The notes under the pieces: model-generated | Seen by the model: only the letters and a program-made list of their open reading frames with translations | The model's database searches: none | Told to the model about the DNA's origin: nothing | NCBI RefSeq assembly: GCF_900156055.1 | Contig: NZ_FTMQ01000002.1 | Coordinates: 620,001 to 684,000 of the forward strand | Reading direction: 5' to 3' | Source of the DNA: Rhizobium sp. RU33A | GTDB taxonomy: Bacteria > Pseudomonadota > Alphaproteobacteria > Rhizobiales > Rhizobiaceae | DNA length: 64,000 bases | Shown here: in pieces, positions 19,326 to 28,150 of the stretch | Layout: every line of letters starts with the position of its first letter | Position numbering within the stretch: position 1 is the first letter of the stretch | Translations under genes and position numbers: made by a program

Positions 19326-20615
19326 ATGTCCATGAAGATGAAACTGACAGGCGCGCTTCTCGGCGCCATGCTGTCGACCACAGCTTTCCATGGCGCATTC
19401 GCGCAGGAAGAGACGATCAAGATCGGCGTTCTCCACTCGCTGTCGGGCACGATGGCGATCTCGGAAACGACGCTGAAAGACGCCATGTTGATGTTCGTCG
19501 AAGAGCAGAACAAGAAGGGTGGCGTTCTCGGCAAGAAGCTCGAAGCCGTCGTCGTCGACCCGGCTTCCGATTGGCCGCTGTTTGCGGAAAAGGCCCGCGA
19601 GCTGATTGAAAAGGACAAGGTCGCGGCCGTCTTCGGTTGCTGGACTTCGTCTTCGCGCAAGTCCGTCCTGCCGGTTTTCGAAGAGTTGAACTCGATCCTC
19701 TTCTACCCGGTCCAGTACGAGGGTGAAGAATCCTCGCGCAATATCTTCTACACCGGTGCTGCTCCGAACCAGCAGGCAATCCCGGCCGTTGACTACCTGG
19801 CCGAAAACGAAGGCGTCGAGCGCTGGGTTCTCGCAGGTACCGACTACGTCTATCCGCAGACGACCAACAAGATCCTCAAAGCCTATCTGATGTCCAAGGG
19901 CGTTGCCGAAGCCGACATCATGATCAACTACACGCCGTTTGGTCATTCCGACTGGCAGACGATCGTCTCCGACATCAAGAAGTTCGGCTCGGAAGGCAAG
20001 AAGACCGCCGTCGTTTCGACGATCAACGGTGACGCCAACGTTCCCTTCTACAAGGAACTGGGCAACCAGGGCATCAAGGCCGAAGACATCCCTGTCGTCG
20101 CCTTCTCCGTCGGTGAAGAAGAACTCGCCGGCCTCGACACGGCACCGCTCGTCGGCCATCTCGCCGCCTGGAACTACTTCCAGTCCGTCGATGCCCCCGT
20201 CAATGCCGAGTTCATCGAGACCTGGCATGCCTTCACCAAGAACGACAAGCGCGTGACCAACGACCCGATGGAAGCAGCCTATATCGGCTTCCAGGCCTGG
20301 GTTGCTGCTGTCGAAGCTGCCGGCACGACCGAAACCGACGCGGTTCTCGATAGCATCATCGGTGTTGCCGTTCCGAACCTGTCTGGCGGCACCTCGACCG
20401 TCATGCCCAACCACCACATCACCAAGCCGGTGCTGATCGGTGAAATCCAGGCCGACGGCCAGTTCGAAATCGTCCAGCAGACCCCGTCCGTTGTCGGTGA
20501 CGAATGGTCGGATTACCTGCCCGACTCCAAGGACCTGATCTCCGATTGGCGCAAGCCGATGGAATGCGGCAACTTCAACGTCGCCACTGGCAAGTGCGGC
20601 GGCAAGGGTAGCTGA
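19326..20615 (+). CDS. urtA: Urea ABC transporter substrate-binding protein UrtA
   Basis: This 429-residue periplasmic binding protein has a signal peptide of about 26 residues ending FHGAFA. The mature start is EETIKIGVLHSLSGTMAISE, the UrtA hallmark separating urea and short-amide binders from LivJ-type amino-acid binders. Further UrtA-typical stretches include GCWTSSSRKSVLPVFE and FYPVQYEGEESSRNIFY. It captures urea in the periplasm for UrtBC. A GAGGGG site lies about 10 nt before the ATG. The next gene, urtB, is 243 nt away, with stable repeats between, which probably lets urtA be made in excess. Urease genes follow the transporter. Confidence 0.96.
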   Translation: MSMKMKLTGALLGAMLSTTAFHGAFAQEETIKIGVLHSLSGTMAISETTLKDAMLMFVEEQNKKGGVLGKKLEAVVVDPASDWPLFAEKARELIEKDKVAAVFGCWTSSSRKSVLPVFEELNSILFYPVQYEGEESSRNIFYTGAAPNQQAIPAVDYLAENEGVERWVLAGTDYVYPQTTNKILKAYLMSKGVAEADIMINYTPFGHSDWQTIVSDIKKFGSEGKKTAVVSTINGDANVPFYKELGNQGIKAEDIPVVAFSVGEEELAGLDTAPLVGHLAAWNYFQSVDAPVNAEFIETWHAFTKNDKRVTNDPMEAAYIGFQAWVAAVEAAGTTETDAVLDSIIGVAVPNLSGGTSTVMPNHHITKPVLIGEIQADGQFEIVQQTPSVVGDEWSDYLPDSKDLISDWRKPMECGNFNVATGKCGGKGS

Positions 20616-20630
20616 TAACAGCCTTCTCCC

Positions 20631-20818
20631 ACCTCCCCCTTGAGGGGGAGGTCATCGCGGAGCGATGGGTGGGGGTGGTGTCATTCAAGGTCTCACTTCA
20701 CCCCGAACCTTCAGTTCGACCCTCCTCCTCAAGGGGAGGGTGTTCGCGAACCGCCCATAGCGGAACTACTCCTTCTCCCCGTTCGCGGGGAGAAGGTGCC
20801 GGCAGGCGGATGAGGGGC
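20631..20818. repeat. Palindromic intergenic repeat elements between urtA and urtB
   Basis: Three GC-rich stem-loops fill this gap. The first is ACCTCCCCC-TTGA-GGGGGAGGT (20631-20652). A looser CCTCCTCCTC/AAGGGGAGG hairpin lies at about 20721-20739. The third is a perfect 11-bp stem with a TTCG tetraloop (20771-20796), followed by TGCCGGCAGGCGGATGAGGGG. The first unit resembles the element at 24399-24510, and the tetraloop unit has the look of the repeated palindromic elements scattered through rhizobial genomes. In mRNA they could protect the urtA 3' end or attenuate urtB-E. Confidence 0.85.
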
Positions 20819-20858
20819 TTTTCAAGCTCCGCCGCCCCGCCAACCGGGGGACAACAGA

Positions 20859-22463
20859 ATGCTTATCCGTTTCATCACACTGCTCTTCATCTTTTTCAGC
20901 TTCGCCGCGCCGTCCATGGCGCAGAGCGATGCCAAGGACCTGCTTAACGCTCTCGGCAAGGCCAATTTCAAGCAGGCCGAAGAGCTGCTCGGCCAGATCG
21001 CCGCCACCGGCGATCCGCGTGTCGTGCCGGCACTCGAAGCCTTTGCCGAAGGCGATCTCTATCTGCGCAAGTCGGACAATCAGGTGGTCATCACCAAGGC
21101 TGCGGGCAGCAATCTCGCAGCCATCGATCCCCTCTCGGGCGAGACGATCGCCGAGGAGCCGAAGGGCGCCTTTACCAAGATCAGGGTCAACAACACTCTG
21201 CGCCGCGCCATCCGATCGGCCTTGGGCGGGCTCACACTGCTCAGCCCCGACCGCAGCGTCCGGCTGGCAGCAGCCCAGGCGGTGCTGCAGTCGCCGAGTG
21301 CGGAAAATCTCGACCTGGTCGAAACGGCCCTTGCCACGGAACAGGACTCGCAAGTCAAGGCGCGCATGGAAGAGGCGCGGGCCGTCTCCGTGCTCGCCTC
21401 CGACCGCTCGGTTGATGAGAAGCGTGGGGCGATCGAGACTGTCGCCTCGCTTGGCGGACGAGAAGCCATCAGCATCCTGATGTCTGTGTCGTCCACCCTC
21501 GACGAAAGCCTCAAGCCCGATCTCGACTCGGCGATTGCCAAGATCGAGAACAGCCTGCTGTTCTGGGATATGGGCCAGAATGTCTGGTACGGTATCTCGC
21601 TCGGCTCGGTGCTGCTGCTCGCCGCCATCGGCCTTGCCATCACCTTCGGTGTCATGGGCATCATCAACATGGCGCATGGCGAGATGGTGATGATCGGCGC
21701 CTATTCCACCTTCATGGTGCAGCAGGTGATCCGCACCAGCTATCCTGGACTGTTCGACTGGTCGCTGGCGATCGCGCTTCCCGTCGCCTTCCTGGTGACG
21801 GCCGCGATCGGGCTTGTCATCGAGCGCGGCGTGATCCGCTTTCTCTATGGCCGACCGCTCGAAACCCTGCTGGCCACCTGGGGCATTTCCCTGATCCTGC
21901 AGCAGACCATCCGCACGATCTTCGGCCCGACAAACCAGGAAGTCGGCAACCCGTCATGGATGTCCGGCTCGTTTGCGCTGGGTGGTTTGACGATCACCTG
22001 GAACCGCATGTGGATCGTGCTCTTCTCGCTCACCATCTTCTTTGCGCTTCTGGCGCTGATGAAGCGCTCCGCCTTCGGCCTGCAGATGCGCGCCGTGACC
22101 CAGAACCGCCGCATGGCCTCGTCCATGGGCATTCGCACGCCCTGGGTTGATGCCTTCACCTTCGCGCTCGGCTCGGGCATCGCCGGAATTGCCGGTGTGG
22201 CACTCAGCCAGATCGACAATGTCTCGCCCAACCTTGGCCAGTCCTACATCATCGACAGTTTCATGGTCGTGGTCTTCGGCGGGGTGGGCAATCTCTGGGG
22301 CACGCTGGTCGGAGCACTTTCGCTCGGCATCCTCAACAAGTTCCTCGAACCCTCGGTCGGCGCCGTGCTCGGCAAGATCCTCGTGCTCGTGCTGATCATC
22401 CTCTTCATTCAGAAACGACCGCGCGGCCTGTTCGCGCTTAAGGGAAGGGCGGTGGAAGCATGA
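20859..22463 (+). CDS. urtB: Urea ABC transporter permease UrtB
   Basis: This 534-residue protein is longer than LivH because UrtB carries an N-terminal signal sequence (ending PSMAQ) and a helical, HEAT-like extracytoplasmic region of about 200 residues. The permease core starts near residue 240 (WYGISLGSVLLLAAIGLAITFGVMG, INMAHGEMVMIGAY) and has the coupling loop FGLQMRAVTQNRRMASSMG near residue 405. It forms the urea channel with UrtC. Its stop overlaps the urtC start by 4 nt. Start is the ATG at 20859 behind CGGGGGAC. Confidence 0.95.
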   Translation: MLIRFITLLFIFFSFAAPSMAQSDAKDLLNALGKANFKQAEELLGQIAATGDPRVVPALEAFAEGDLYLRKSDNQVVITKAAGSNLAAIDPLSGETIAEEPKGAFTKIRVNNTLRRAIRSALGGLTLLSPDRSVRLAAAQAVLQSPSAENLDLVETALATEQDSQVKARMEEARAVSVLASDRSVDEKRGAIETVASLGGREAISILMSVSSTLDESLKPDLDSAIAKIENSLLFWDMGQNVWYGISLGSVLLLAAIGLAITFGVMGIINMAHGEMVMIGAYSTFMVQQVIRTSYPGLFDWSLAIALPVAFLVTAAIGLVIERGVIRFLYGRPLETLLATWGISLILQQTIRTIFGPTNQEVGNPSWMSGSFALGGLTITWNRMWIVLFSLTIFFALLALMKRSAFGLQMRAVTQNRRMASSMGIRTPWVDAFTFALGSGIAGIAGVALSQIDNVSPNLGQSYIIDSFMVVVFGGVGNLWGTLVGALSLGILNKFLEPSVGAVLGKILVLVLIILFIQKRPRGLFALKGRAVEA

Positions 22464-23629
22464 TTACCGGCTTCATTCTGCGCGCACTCGAAGGCAAGAT
22501 CCTCATTGCCGCCGGCATCCTCGTCGCCTTCGCATTGCTCATTCCAGCGCTCAACCTGCTCATGCCGCCCGACAGCGCGCTTCATGTGCCGACCTATGTC
22601 ATGTCACTGCTCGGCAAGTATCTCTGCTACGCGCTGCTAGCGCTGGCGCTCGATCTCGTCTGGGGCTACTGCGGCATCCTCTCGCTCGGCCACGGCGCCT
22701 TCTTCGCGCTCGGCGGCTATGCGATGGGTATGTATCTGATGCGCCAGATTGGCTCCCGCGGCGTCTACGGTGATCCCATCCTGCCGGACTTCATGGTTTT
22801 CCTGAACTGGAAGGAACTGCCCTGGTTCTGGCATGGCATGGACATGTTCCCCGTTGCCATGGCGATGGTGCTGATCGTGCCCGGCCTGCTCGCCTTCGTC
22901 TTCGGTTGGTTTGCTTTCCGGTCCCGCGTCAACGGCGTCTATCTCTCGATCATAACCCAGGCGATGACCTATGCGCTGATGCTCGCCTTCTTCCGCAATG
23001 ACATGGGCTTCGGCGGCAATAACGGCCTCACCGACTACAAGGAGATCCTCGGCTTCTCCGTCCAGGCGGATGGCACGCGCGCGGTGCTCTTCGCGCTCTC
23101 GGCGATTTTCCTCTCGCTCTGCCTGGTCATTGCGTCCGGCATCACCCGCTCGAAATTCGGCAAGGTGCTGGTCGGGGTCCGTGATGCGGAAAGCCGCGTG
23201 CGCTTCCTCGGCTACCGTGTGGAGAACATCAAGCTCTTCACCTTCGTCGTCTCGGCGATGATGGCGGGCATTGCCGGTGCGCTCTTCGTGCCGCAGGTCG
23301 GCATCATCAATCCCGGCGAATTCGCGCCTGCCAACTCCATCGAAGTGGTCGTCTGGACGGCTGTCGGCGGGCGCGGGACGCTGATCGGGCCGATCATCGG
23401 GGCAATTCTCGTCAATGTCGGCAAGAGCTACTTTACCGGTGCCTTCCCAGACCTCTGGCTGTTTGCGCTGGGCGGCCTCTTCATCTTCGTCACGCTGTTC
23501 CTGCCCAAGGGCATCGTCGGCACCGTCCAGGCCTATCTTGCCAAGCGCAAGGACTATGCCCGCGAGGCGGACAAGGATGCAGCCAACACCGACGTGAAAC
23601 CCCAATCGGCCCCCGTGGCTGCGGAGTGA
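22460..23629 (+). CDS. urtC: Urea ABC transporter permease UrtC
   Basis: This 389-residue LivM-type permease has about ten hydrophobic helices, the segment YCGILSLGHGAFFALGGYAMGMYLM and the coupling loop FGKVLVGVRDAESRVRFLGYRVENIK near residue 235-260. A larger periplasmic insertion near residues 95-135 is characteristic of UrtC compared with LivM. It overlaps urtB by 4 nt and urtD begins a few bases after its stop, so the B-C-D genes are translationally coupled. Confidence 0.95.
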   Translation: MITGFILRALEGKILIAAGILVAFALLIPALNLLMPPDSALHVPTYVMSLLGKYLCYALLALALDLVWGYCGILSLGHGAFFALGGYAMGMYLMRQIGSRGVYGDPILPDFMVFLNWKELPWFWHGMDMFPVAMAMVLIVPGLLAFVFGWFAFRSRVNGVYLSIITQAMTYALMLAFFRNDMGFGGNNGLTDYKEILGFSVQADGTRAVLFALSAIFLSLCLVIASGITRSKFGKVLVGVRDAESRVRFLGYRVENIKLFTFVVSAMMAGIAGALFVPQVGIINPGEFAPANSIEVVVWTAVGGRGTLIGPIIGAILVNVGKSYFTGAFPDLWLFALGGLFIFVTLFLPKGIVGTVQAYLAKRKDYAREADKDAANTDVKPQSAPVAAE

Positions 23630-23633
23630 TGTG

Positions 23634-24389
23634 ATGAGCGACCAGACCACGTCCAGCCTGCTCTATCTCAACGGCGTCTCCGTTTCCTTCGACGGCTTCA
23701 AGGCGTTGAACTCGCTCTCCTTCATCGTCGAGCCCGGGGAACTCCGAGCCATTATCGGCCCGAACGGTGCCGGCAAGACGACGATGATGGACATCATCAC
23801 CGGCAAGACCCGGCCGGACAGCGGCGAGGTCTTTTTCGATGGTGGCAAGATCGACCTCACCAAGAAGGACGAGGCCGAGATTGCCCAGCTCGGGATCGGC
23901 CGCAAGTTCCAGAAGCCGACGGTGTTCGAAAGCCATACTGTCTGGGACAATCTGGAGCTGGCGCTGAACCGCAAGCGCGGTGTCTTTGCCACGCTGTTCT
24001 ACAGCCTGTCGTCCGAGGACAAGGCGCGCATCGAGGAGATCCTGGAGACGGTACGCCTGACCCATCGCAAGGATGAACTCGCCGCCAACCTTTCGCATGG
24101 ACAGAAGCAGTGGCTGGAGATCGGCATGCTGCTCGCCCAGGAGCCGAAGTTGCTGCTCGTTGACGAACCCGTTGCTGGCATGACCGATGCCGAGACGGCG
24201 GAGACGGCCATTCTCCTCAAGGAGATCGCCAAGACCCGCTCTGTCGTCGTCGTCGAACACGACATGGGCTTCATCCGCGACCTCGGCGTCAAGGTGACGT
24301 GTCTGGCGGAAGGATCGGTGCTGGCGGAAGGCTCGATCGATTTCGTCTCGAATGACCAGAAGGTCATAGAGAACTATCTGGGGCGGTGA
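23634..24389 (+). CDS. urtD: Urea ABC transporter ATPase UrtD
   Basis: This 251-residue LivG-like ATPase has Walker A GPNGAGKTT, the segment IGRKFQKPTVFESHTVWDNLE typical of UrtD, the variant signature LSHGQKQWLEIGM, Walker B LLLVDEPVAGMTD and switch VEHDMGF. The ATG at 23634 is preferred over the GTG at 23631 because the GGAG in the urtC tail is then 7 nt away. It powers urea uptake with UrtE. A repeat element separates it from urtE. Confidence 0.95.
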   Translation: MSDQTTSSLLYLNGVSVSFDGFKALNSLSFIVEPGELRAIIGPNGAGKTTMMDIITGKTRPDSGEVFFDGGKIDLTKKDEAEIAQLGIGRKFQKPTVFESHTVWDNLELALNRKRGVFATLFYSLSSEDKARIEEILETVRLTHRKDELAANLSHGQKQWLEIGMLLAQEPKLLLVDEPVAGMTDAETAETAILLKEIAKTRSVVVVEHDMGFIRDLGVKVTCLAEGSVLAEGSIDFVSNDQKVIENYLGR

Positions 24390-24398
24390 TCGCTCACC

Positions 24399-24510
24399 GT
24401 CCCCTTGAGGGGGAGGGTCGGCGCAAGGCGCCGGGGTGGGGTGACCGGTCGTACAAGGATCAACCCCACCCGCAGCTTCGCTGCGACCTCCCCCCTCAAG
24501 GGGAGGTCGG
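24399..24510. repeat. Palindromic repeat element between urtD and urtE
   Basis: The outer arms (CCCCTTGAGGGGGAGGGTCG at left and CGACCTCCCCCCTCAAGGGG at right) are near-perfect inverted repeats. Nested GGGGTGGGGT/ACCCCACCC and GCAGCTTCGCTGC stems lie inside, giving an element of about 112 bp that could fold into one long hairpin. It is related to the element between urtA and urtB. The right arm also contains an AAGGGGAGGT that could act as a ribosome site for the ATG at 24514. Confidence 0.88.
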
Positions 24511-24534
24511 AACATGACAACGGGGGACAAACCC

Positions 24535-25230
24535 ATGCTGACAGTCGAAAACGTCAATCTTCACTATGGTGCCGCCCAGGCGCTGCGCGGCGTCTCGATC
24601 AATGCCGAGATGGGCAAGATCACCTGCGTGCTCGGCCGCAACGGGGTGGGCAAGTCGTCGCTCTTGCGCGCCATCACCGGCCAGCATGCGGTGTCGGCGG
24701 GCACGATCACCTTCAACGGCCAAAAGCTCAACGGCATGGCGCCGTTCAACCGGGCGCGGACCGGCGTCGGTTATGTGCCGCAGGGTCGCGAGATCTTTCC
24801 GCTCTTGACCGTCAGGGAAAACCTCGAGACCGGCTATGCGCCGCTGGAGCGCAAAGACCGCTTTATCCCGGATGATATCTTCGCGCTCTTCCCGGTGCTG
24901 GATACGATGCTGTCGCGGCGCGGCGGCGACTTGTCCGGTGGGCAGCAGCAGCAGCTGGCTATCGGGCGTGCCATGGTCACGCGGCCGAAGATCCTGGTGC
25001 TGGACGAACCGACCGAGGGCATCCAGCCGTCGATCATCAAGGATATCGGTCGGGCGATCCGCTACCTGCGCGACACGACCGGCATGGCGATCCTGCTGGT
25101 CGAGCAGTATCTCGATTTCTGCCGGGAGCTTGCCGATCACGTTTACATCATGGATCGCGGCGAGATCGTGCACCAGGGTGCTGCGGAGACGCTCGATACG
25201 CCGGAGGCGCGGCGTCACCTGACCGTGTAA
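24535..25230 (+). CDS. urtE: Urea ABC transporter ATPase UrtE
   Basis: This 231-residue LivF-like ATPase has Walker A GRNGVGKSS, the segment VGYVPQGREIFPLLTVRENLETGY, signature LSGGQQQQLAI, Walker B ILVLDEPTEGIQPS and switch VEQYLDF; GRNGVGKS and the TEGIQPSI tail are UrtE-typical. The chosen ATG has GGGGG 8 nt upstream and opens with the family start MLTVENVNLHYG. An in-frame ATG at 24514 would add seven residues and has a strong ribosome site supplied by the repeat element, so either could be used. It completes the urea importer. Confidence 0.94.
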   Translation: MLTVENVNLHYGAAQALRGVSINAEMGKITCVLGRNGVGKSSLLRAITGQHAVSAGTITFNGQKLNGMAPFNRARTGVGYVPQGREIFPLLTVRENLETGYAPLERKDRFIPDDIFALFPVLDTMLSRRGGDLSGGQQQQLAIGRAMVTRPKILVLDEPTEGIQPSIIKDIGRAIRYLRDTTGMAILLVEQYLDFCRELADHVYIMDRGEIVHQGAAETLDTPEARRHLTV

Positions 25231-25327
25231 TTTTGCAAGACAGGGTTGATGATTTATTAGCGAAGTCGGGTTGATGCTGGGGACACGCGTGGTATTGAAC
25301 GCGCATCTGCGAACAGAAGGCACATCC

Positions 25328-26455
25328 ATGACAACCAGCACGGTATCCCACCGCGCTCGGACGGGCGTATTTGCTCGTGCGGTCGCGGGGCTCTTTCTCT
25401 TCGGCTTCTCGGCCGTTGCTGCTGAGGCGGCCACTTGCGGCAGCCCGATCGAGCCCGGCCAATATGGCCTCACTTTCCAGTCCGGTGGTGTGGAGCGCGA
25501 GGCGATCTATATCGTTCCGTCGAGCTATTCGGGCAAAAAGAAGGTTCCGCTGGTTCTCGACTTCCACGGCTCCAACAGCAATCCCAAGGTCCAGCTCGGC
25601 CGCAGCCACTGGAACGAGGTTGCCGAGCGCGAAGGCTTCGTCGTTATGGCGCTGGCCGGCAGCCTGAAGGGCGAATTGCCGAACACCTATGCCTGGAACG
25701 TGCCCGGTGTCACGGCGGGTGAGGGCGCGGATGAGTCCGCCGCCATTCGTGAGGCGCTGAAGATCGCAAAAGATAAGCTCTGCATCGACGCCACCAAGGT
25801 TTACGCCTCGGGCTATTCCGGCGGCGGGCGCATGCTGTCACAATATATCTGCAATGGCTTCGGCGATTTCGCCGCTGCCGGCTTCGTCATGGGCTTGCGC
25901 GCCGGCACACCGGTCGAAGAAAACGGTGTCTGGCAGCCGCGGCGGGAAAGTTGCCAGCCGAGCCGGCCGGTCTCGATCATCGCCTTCTCGGGCAAGAAGG
26001 ATCACGTCAATCCGTTCGAGGGCGGTGGCCGAGCCTACTGGCGTTATGGCGGTGAAGTGGCGCTCAACCGCTGGGCCGAGCTGAACCGCTGCGAGACGCG
26101 GGCCAATCTCGAGACCGGCGAGAATGCCGACGTGGCCACCTATGCAGGCTGCCGGGCAGGCACCAGCGTGGTCTCCTATGTGATTGCCAGCGCCGACCAC
26201 GCCTGGCCGGCCCGCACGGTGCGCTTCCGCCTCGCCTCCAATGGCGACAAGGCGATCCGCGAGGTTGATGCGACCGATAGAATGTGGGAGTTCTTCAAGG
26301 CCTCGGGCGGCGAGATGATTGCGACAGTCGCGGTCGATGCTGCCTGCGGCGACAAACAGAAAACCGCCGGGATCAGCGATGGCGGGCAGGGGACAAGGTG
26401 CAGCCCATCCAGCAAACCAGACAGCAACGCGCCGTTGGTGTCGGACGACTTGTAA
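25328..26455 (+). CDS. Secreted LpqC/PHB-depolymerase-type esterase
   Basis: This 375-residue protein has a signal peptide (about 35 residues, ending AEAATCG). An alpha/beta-hydrolase fold follows with the oxyanion strand [13 protein letters not shown], a nucleophile elbow YASGYSGGG (the Ser near residue 165) and a late histidine in SADHAWP, as in poly(3-hydroxybutyrate) depolymerase/LpqC and feruloyl-esterase relatives. Several cysteines suggest periplasmic disulphides. It sits between urtE and ureD, and its last 58 nt overlap ureD, so it is inside the urea/urease transcript. A role in urea use is not obvious; substrate unknown. Confidence 0.8.
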   Translation: MTTSTVSHRARTGVFARAVAGLFLFGFSAVAAEAATCGSPIEPGQYGLTFQSGGVEREAIYIVPSSYSGKKKVPLVLDFHGSNSNPKVQLGRSHWNEVAEREGFVVMALAGSLKGELPNTYAWNVPGVTAGEGADESAAIREALKIAKDKLCIDATKVYASGYSGGGRMLSQYICNGFGDFAAAGFVMGLRAGTPVEENGVWQPRRESCQPSRPVSIIAFSGKKDHVNPFEGGGRAYWRYGGEVALNRWAELNRCETRANLETGENADVATYAGCRAGTSVVSYVIASADHAWPARTVRFRLASNGDKAIREVDATDRMWEFFKASGGEMIATVAVDAACGDKQKTAGISDGGQGTRCSPSSKPDSNAPLVSDDL

Positions 26456-27216
26456 CGAAGTCGCTCGGCGGGCGCACGCGCATCGCCGAGCTTTATCAGG
26501 AGGGGGCGGCGAAGATCCGCCTACCTGAGACCTTTAGCGACGAGCTTGAGGCCGTCATCATCAATACCGCCGGCGGCATCACCGGCGGTGACCAGTTCGA
26601 CTGGAATTTCAGGGCCGGTCCCGGGTGCTTCCTAACCGCGACCACACAGGCCTGCGAAAAGATCTACAAGGCTTCTGCCGGTACCGGCCAGATCACCACG
26701 CGCATCGAGGTGGGCGAGGGTGCCCGCATGCACTGGCTGCCGCAGGAAAGCATTCTCTTCGACAACGCATCGCTGACGCGCCGGCTGGAGGTCGACCTCG
26801 CCGAGGACGCCGAATTCTTGGCCGTCGAGGCGATCCTGCTCGGGCGCAAGGCCATGGGCGAGGCGATGACTGCCGGTCTGGTTCGCGACCGCTGGCGGAT
26901 CCGCCGTGGGGGTCAGCTATTGCATGCCGAAGAGCTGAAGCTCGATGGGGATGTCGCTAACCTCGTAACATCTCCGGCGGTGTTGGCCGGGCGCGTTGCC
27001 TTTGCCACGCTGATCCTCGTCAGCCCGCGTGCTGAAGCGCTGATCCGCCCAATTCGTGAGCATATCGGTGAAGAAATGGGCGGCGTAAGTCATTGGCAAG
27101 GCAAGCTTGTTGCCCGTGTGGCTGCCTCGGACGGCTTTGCCTTGAGAAAAATCCTGTTGCCCGTCATTTCGGCCTTGCGCGGGGGCGCGTCTGTGCCAAA
27201 AGTCTGGAATCTCTGA
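26398..27216 (+). CDS. ureD: Urease accessory protein UreD
   Basis: This 272-residue UreD homologue is identified by [15 protein letters not shown], the following [10 protein letters not shown], and the [18 protein letters not shown] block. UreD (UreH) is the scaffold that joins apo-urease to UreF/UreG for nickel insertion. The start is the GTG at 26398, placed 5 nt after AGGGG and inside the esterase gene, giving a 58-nt overlap in another frame. This matches the usual UreD length. ureA follows after 22 nt. Confidence 0.92.
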   Translation: MQPIQQTRQQRAVGVGRLVTKSLGGRTRIAELYQEGAAKIRLPETFSDELEAVIINTAGGITGGDQFDWNFRAGPGCFLTATTQACEKIYKASAGTGQITTRIEVGEGARMHWLPQESILFDNASLTRRLEVDLAEDAEFLAVEAILLGRKAMGEAMTAGLVRDRWRIRRGGQLLHAEELKLDGDVANLVTSPAVLAGRVAFATLILVSPRAEALIRPIREHIGEEMGGVSHWQGKLVARVAASDGFALRKILLPVISALRGGASVPKVWNL

Positions 27217-27238
27217 CGATCACGCCATTGGAGCACGC

Positions 27239-27541
27239 ATGAATCTGACGCCGCGGGAAAAGGACAAACTGCTGATCGCGATGGCCGCCATGGTGGCCCG
27301 TCGTCGGCTGGAACGGGGCGTGAAGCTCAACTATCCGGAAGCGATCGCGCTGATCACCGACTTCGTCGTTGAAGGTGCGCGTGACGGCCGCATGGTGGCG
27401 GATCTGATGGAGGCGGGCGCCCATGTCATCACCCGCGACCAGGTGATGGAGGGCATTGCCGAGATGATCCACGACGTGCAGATCGAAGCGACTTTCCCCG
27501 ACGGCACGAAGCTCGTGACCGTGCACGAACCCATTCGCTGA
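27239..27541 (+). CDS. ureA: Urease subunit gamma
   Basis: This 100-residue protein is a full-length urease gamma subunit: [12 protein letters not shown] at the start, [12 protein letters not shown] and [20 protein letters not shown] are diagnostic. With UreB and UreC it forms the (alpha-beta-gamma)3 enzyme in the cytoplasm. Separate gamma and beta genes are the normal bacterial arrangement. Here a small DUF1272 gene intervenes before ureB, as seen in other rhizobia. Confidence 0.97.
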   Translation: MNLTPREKDKLLIAMAAMVARRRLERGVKLNYPEAIALITDFVVEGARDGRMVADLMEAGAHVITRDQVMEGIAEMIHDVQIEATFPDGTKLVTVHEPIR

Positions 27542-27551
27542 GGACTTGGAC

Positions 27552-27806
27552 ATGGCGCTGGAACTTCGACCCAATTGCGAATGCTGCGACAAGGATCTGC
27601 CGCCCGAGAGCCTGGCGATGATCTGCAGTTTCGAATGCACCTATTGCGCCGATTGCGCCGAAACCACGCTTGCCGGCATCTGCCCGAATTGCGGGGGTGA
27701 ATTGGTTCGACGGCCGATCCGTCCTGCCGCCAAGCTTGCCAACAATCCGGCGTCGACCAGGCGCGTCCTCAAGGCCGAGGGTTGCCAGCCCTCGCGTGCT
27801 GCCTGA
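27552..27806 (+). CDS. DUF1272 small cysteine-rich protein
   Basis: This 84-residue protein carries paired cysteines (CECC, then Cys-x3-Cys, CADC, CPNC) arranged like a small zinc-binding fold, followed by a basic tail ([17 protein letters not shown]). This pattern is the DUF1272 family. It lies 10 nt after ureA and 20 nt before ureB, within the urease operon. A metal-related or assembly role is suggested by position and cysteines but has not been shown as far as I know. Start is the ATG at 27552. Confidence 0.88.
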   Translation: MALELRPNCECCDKDLPPESLAMICSFECTYCADCAETTLAGICPNCGGELVRRPIRPAAKLANNPASTRRVLKAEGCQPSRAA

Positions 27807-27826
27807 ACCCTTTGAAGGAGAGATCG

Positions 27827-28132
27827 ATGATCCCCGGTCAAATCATTGCCGCACCAGGCGAAATCGAACTGAATGCCGGCCATCCGACGGTCACGATCGA
27901 GGTGTCGAACAGCGGCGATCGCCCGGTGCAGGTCGGCAGTCACTACCATTTCTTCGAGACCAATGCCGGGCTGATCTTCGAGCGAGAACAGGCGCGTGGC
28001 ATGCGGCTCGACATTCCAGCTGGAACGGCCGTGCGCTTCGAGCCGGGGCAGACACGTCAGGTGACGCTGATCCCGCTCTCGGGCAAGCGCGAGGTCTACG
28101 GTTTCCGCCAGCAGGTCATGGGCAGCCTCTGA
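27827..28132 (+). CDS. ureB: Urease subunit beta
   Basis: This 101-residue protein is a full-length urease beta subunit: [18 protein letters not shown] at the start, then [11 protein letters not shown] and the GREVYGF-like block [21 protein letters not shown] lies just upstream of the ATG. It is followed by an LprI-like gene rather than directly by ureC. Confidence 0.96.
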   Translation: MIPGQIIAAPGEIELNAGHPTVTIEVSNSGDRPVQVGSHYHFFETNAGLIFEREQARGMRLDIPAGTAVRFEPGQTRQVTLIPLSGKREVYGFRQQVMGSL

Positions 28133-28150
28133 TATGGGCGAGGCGGGGGC

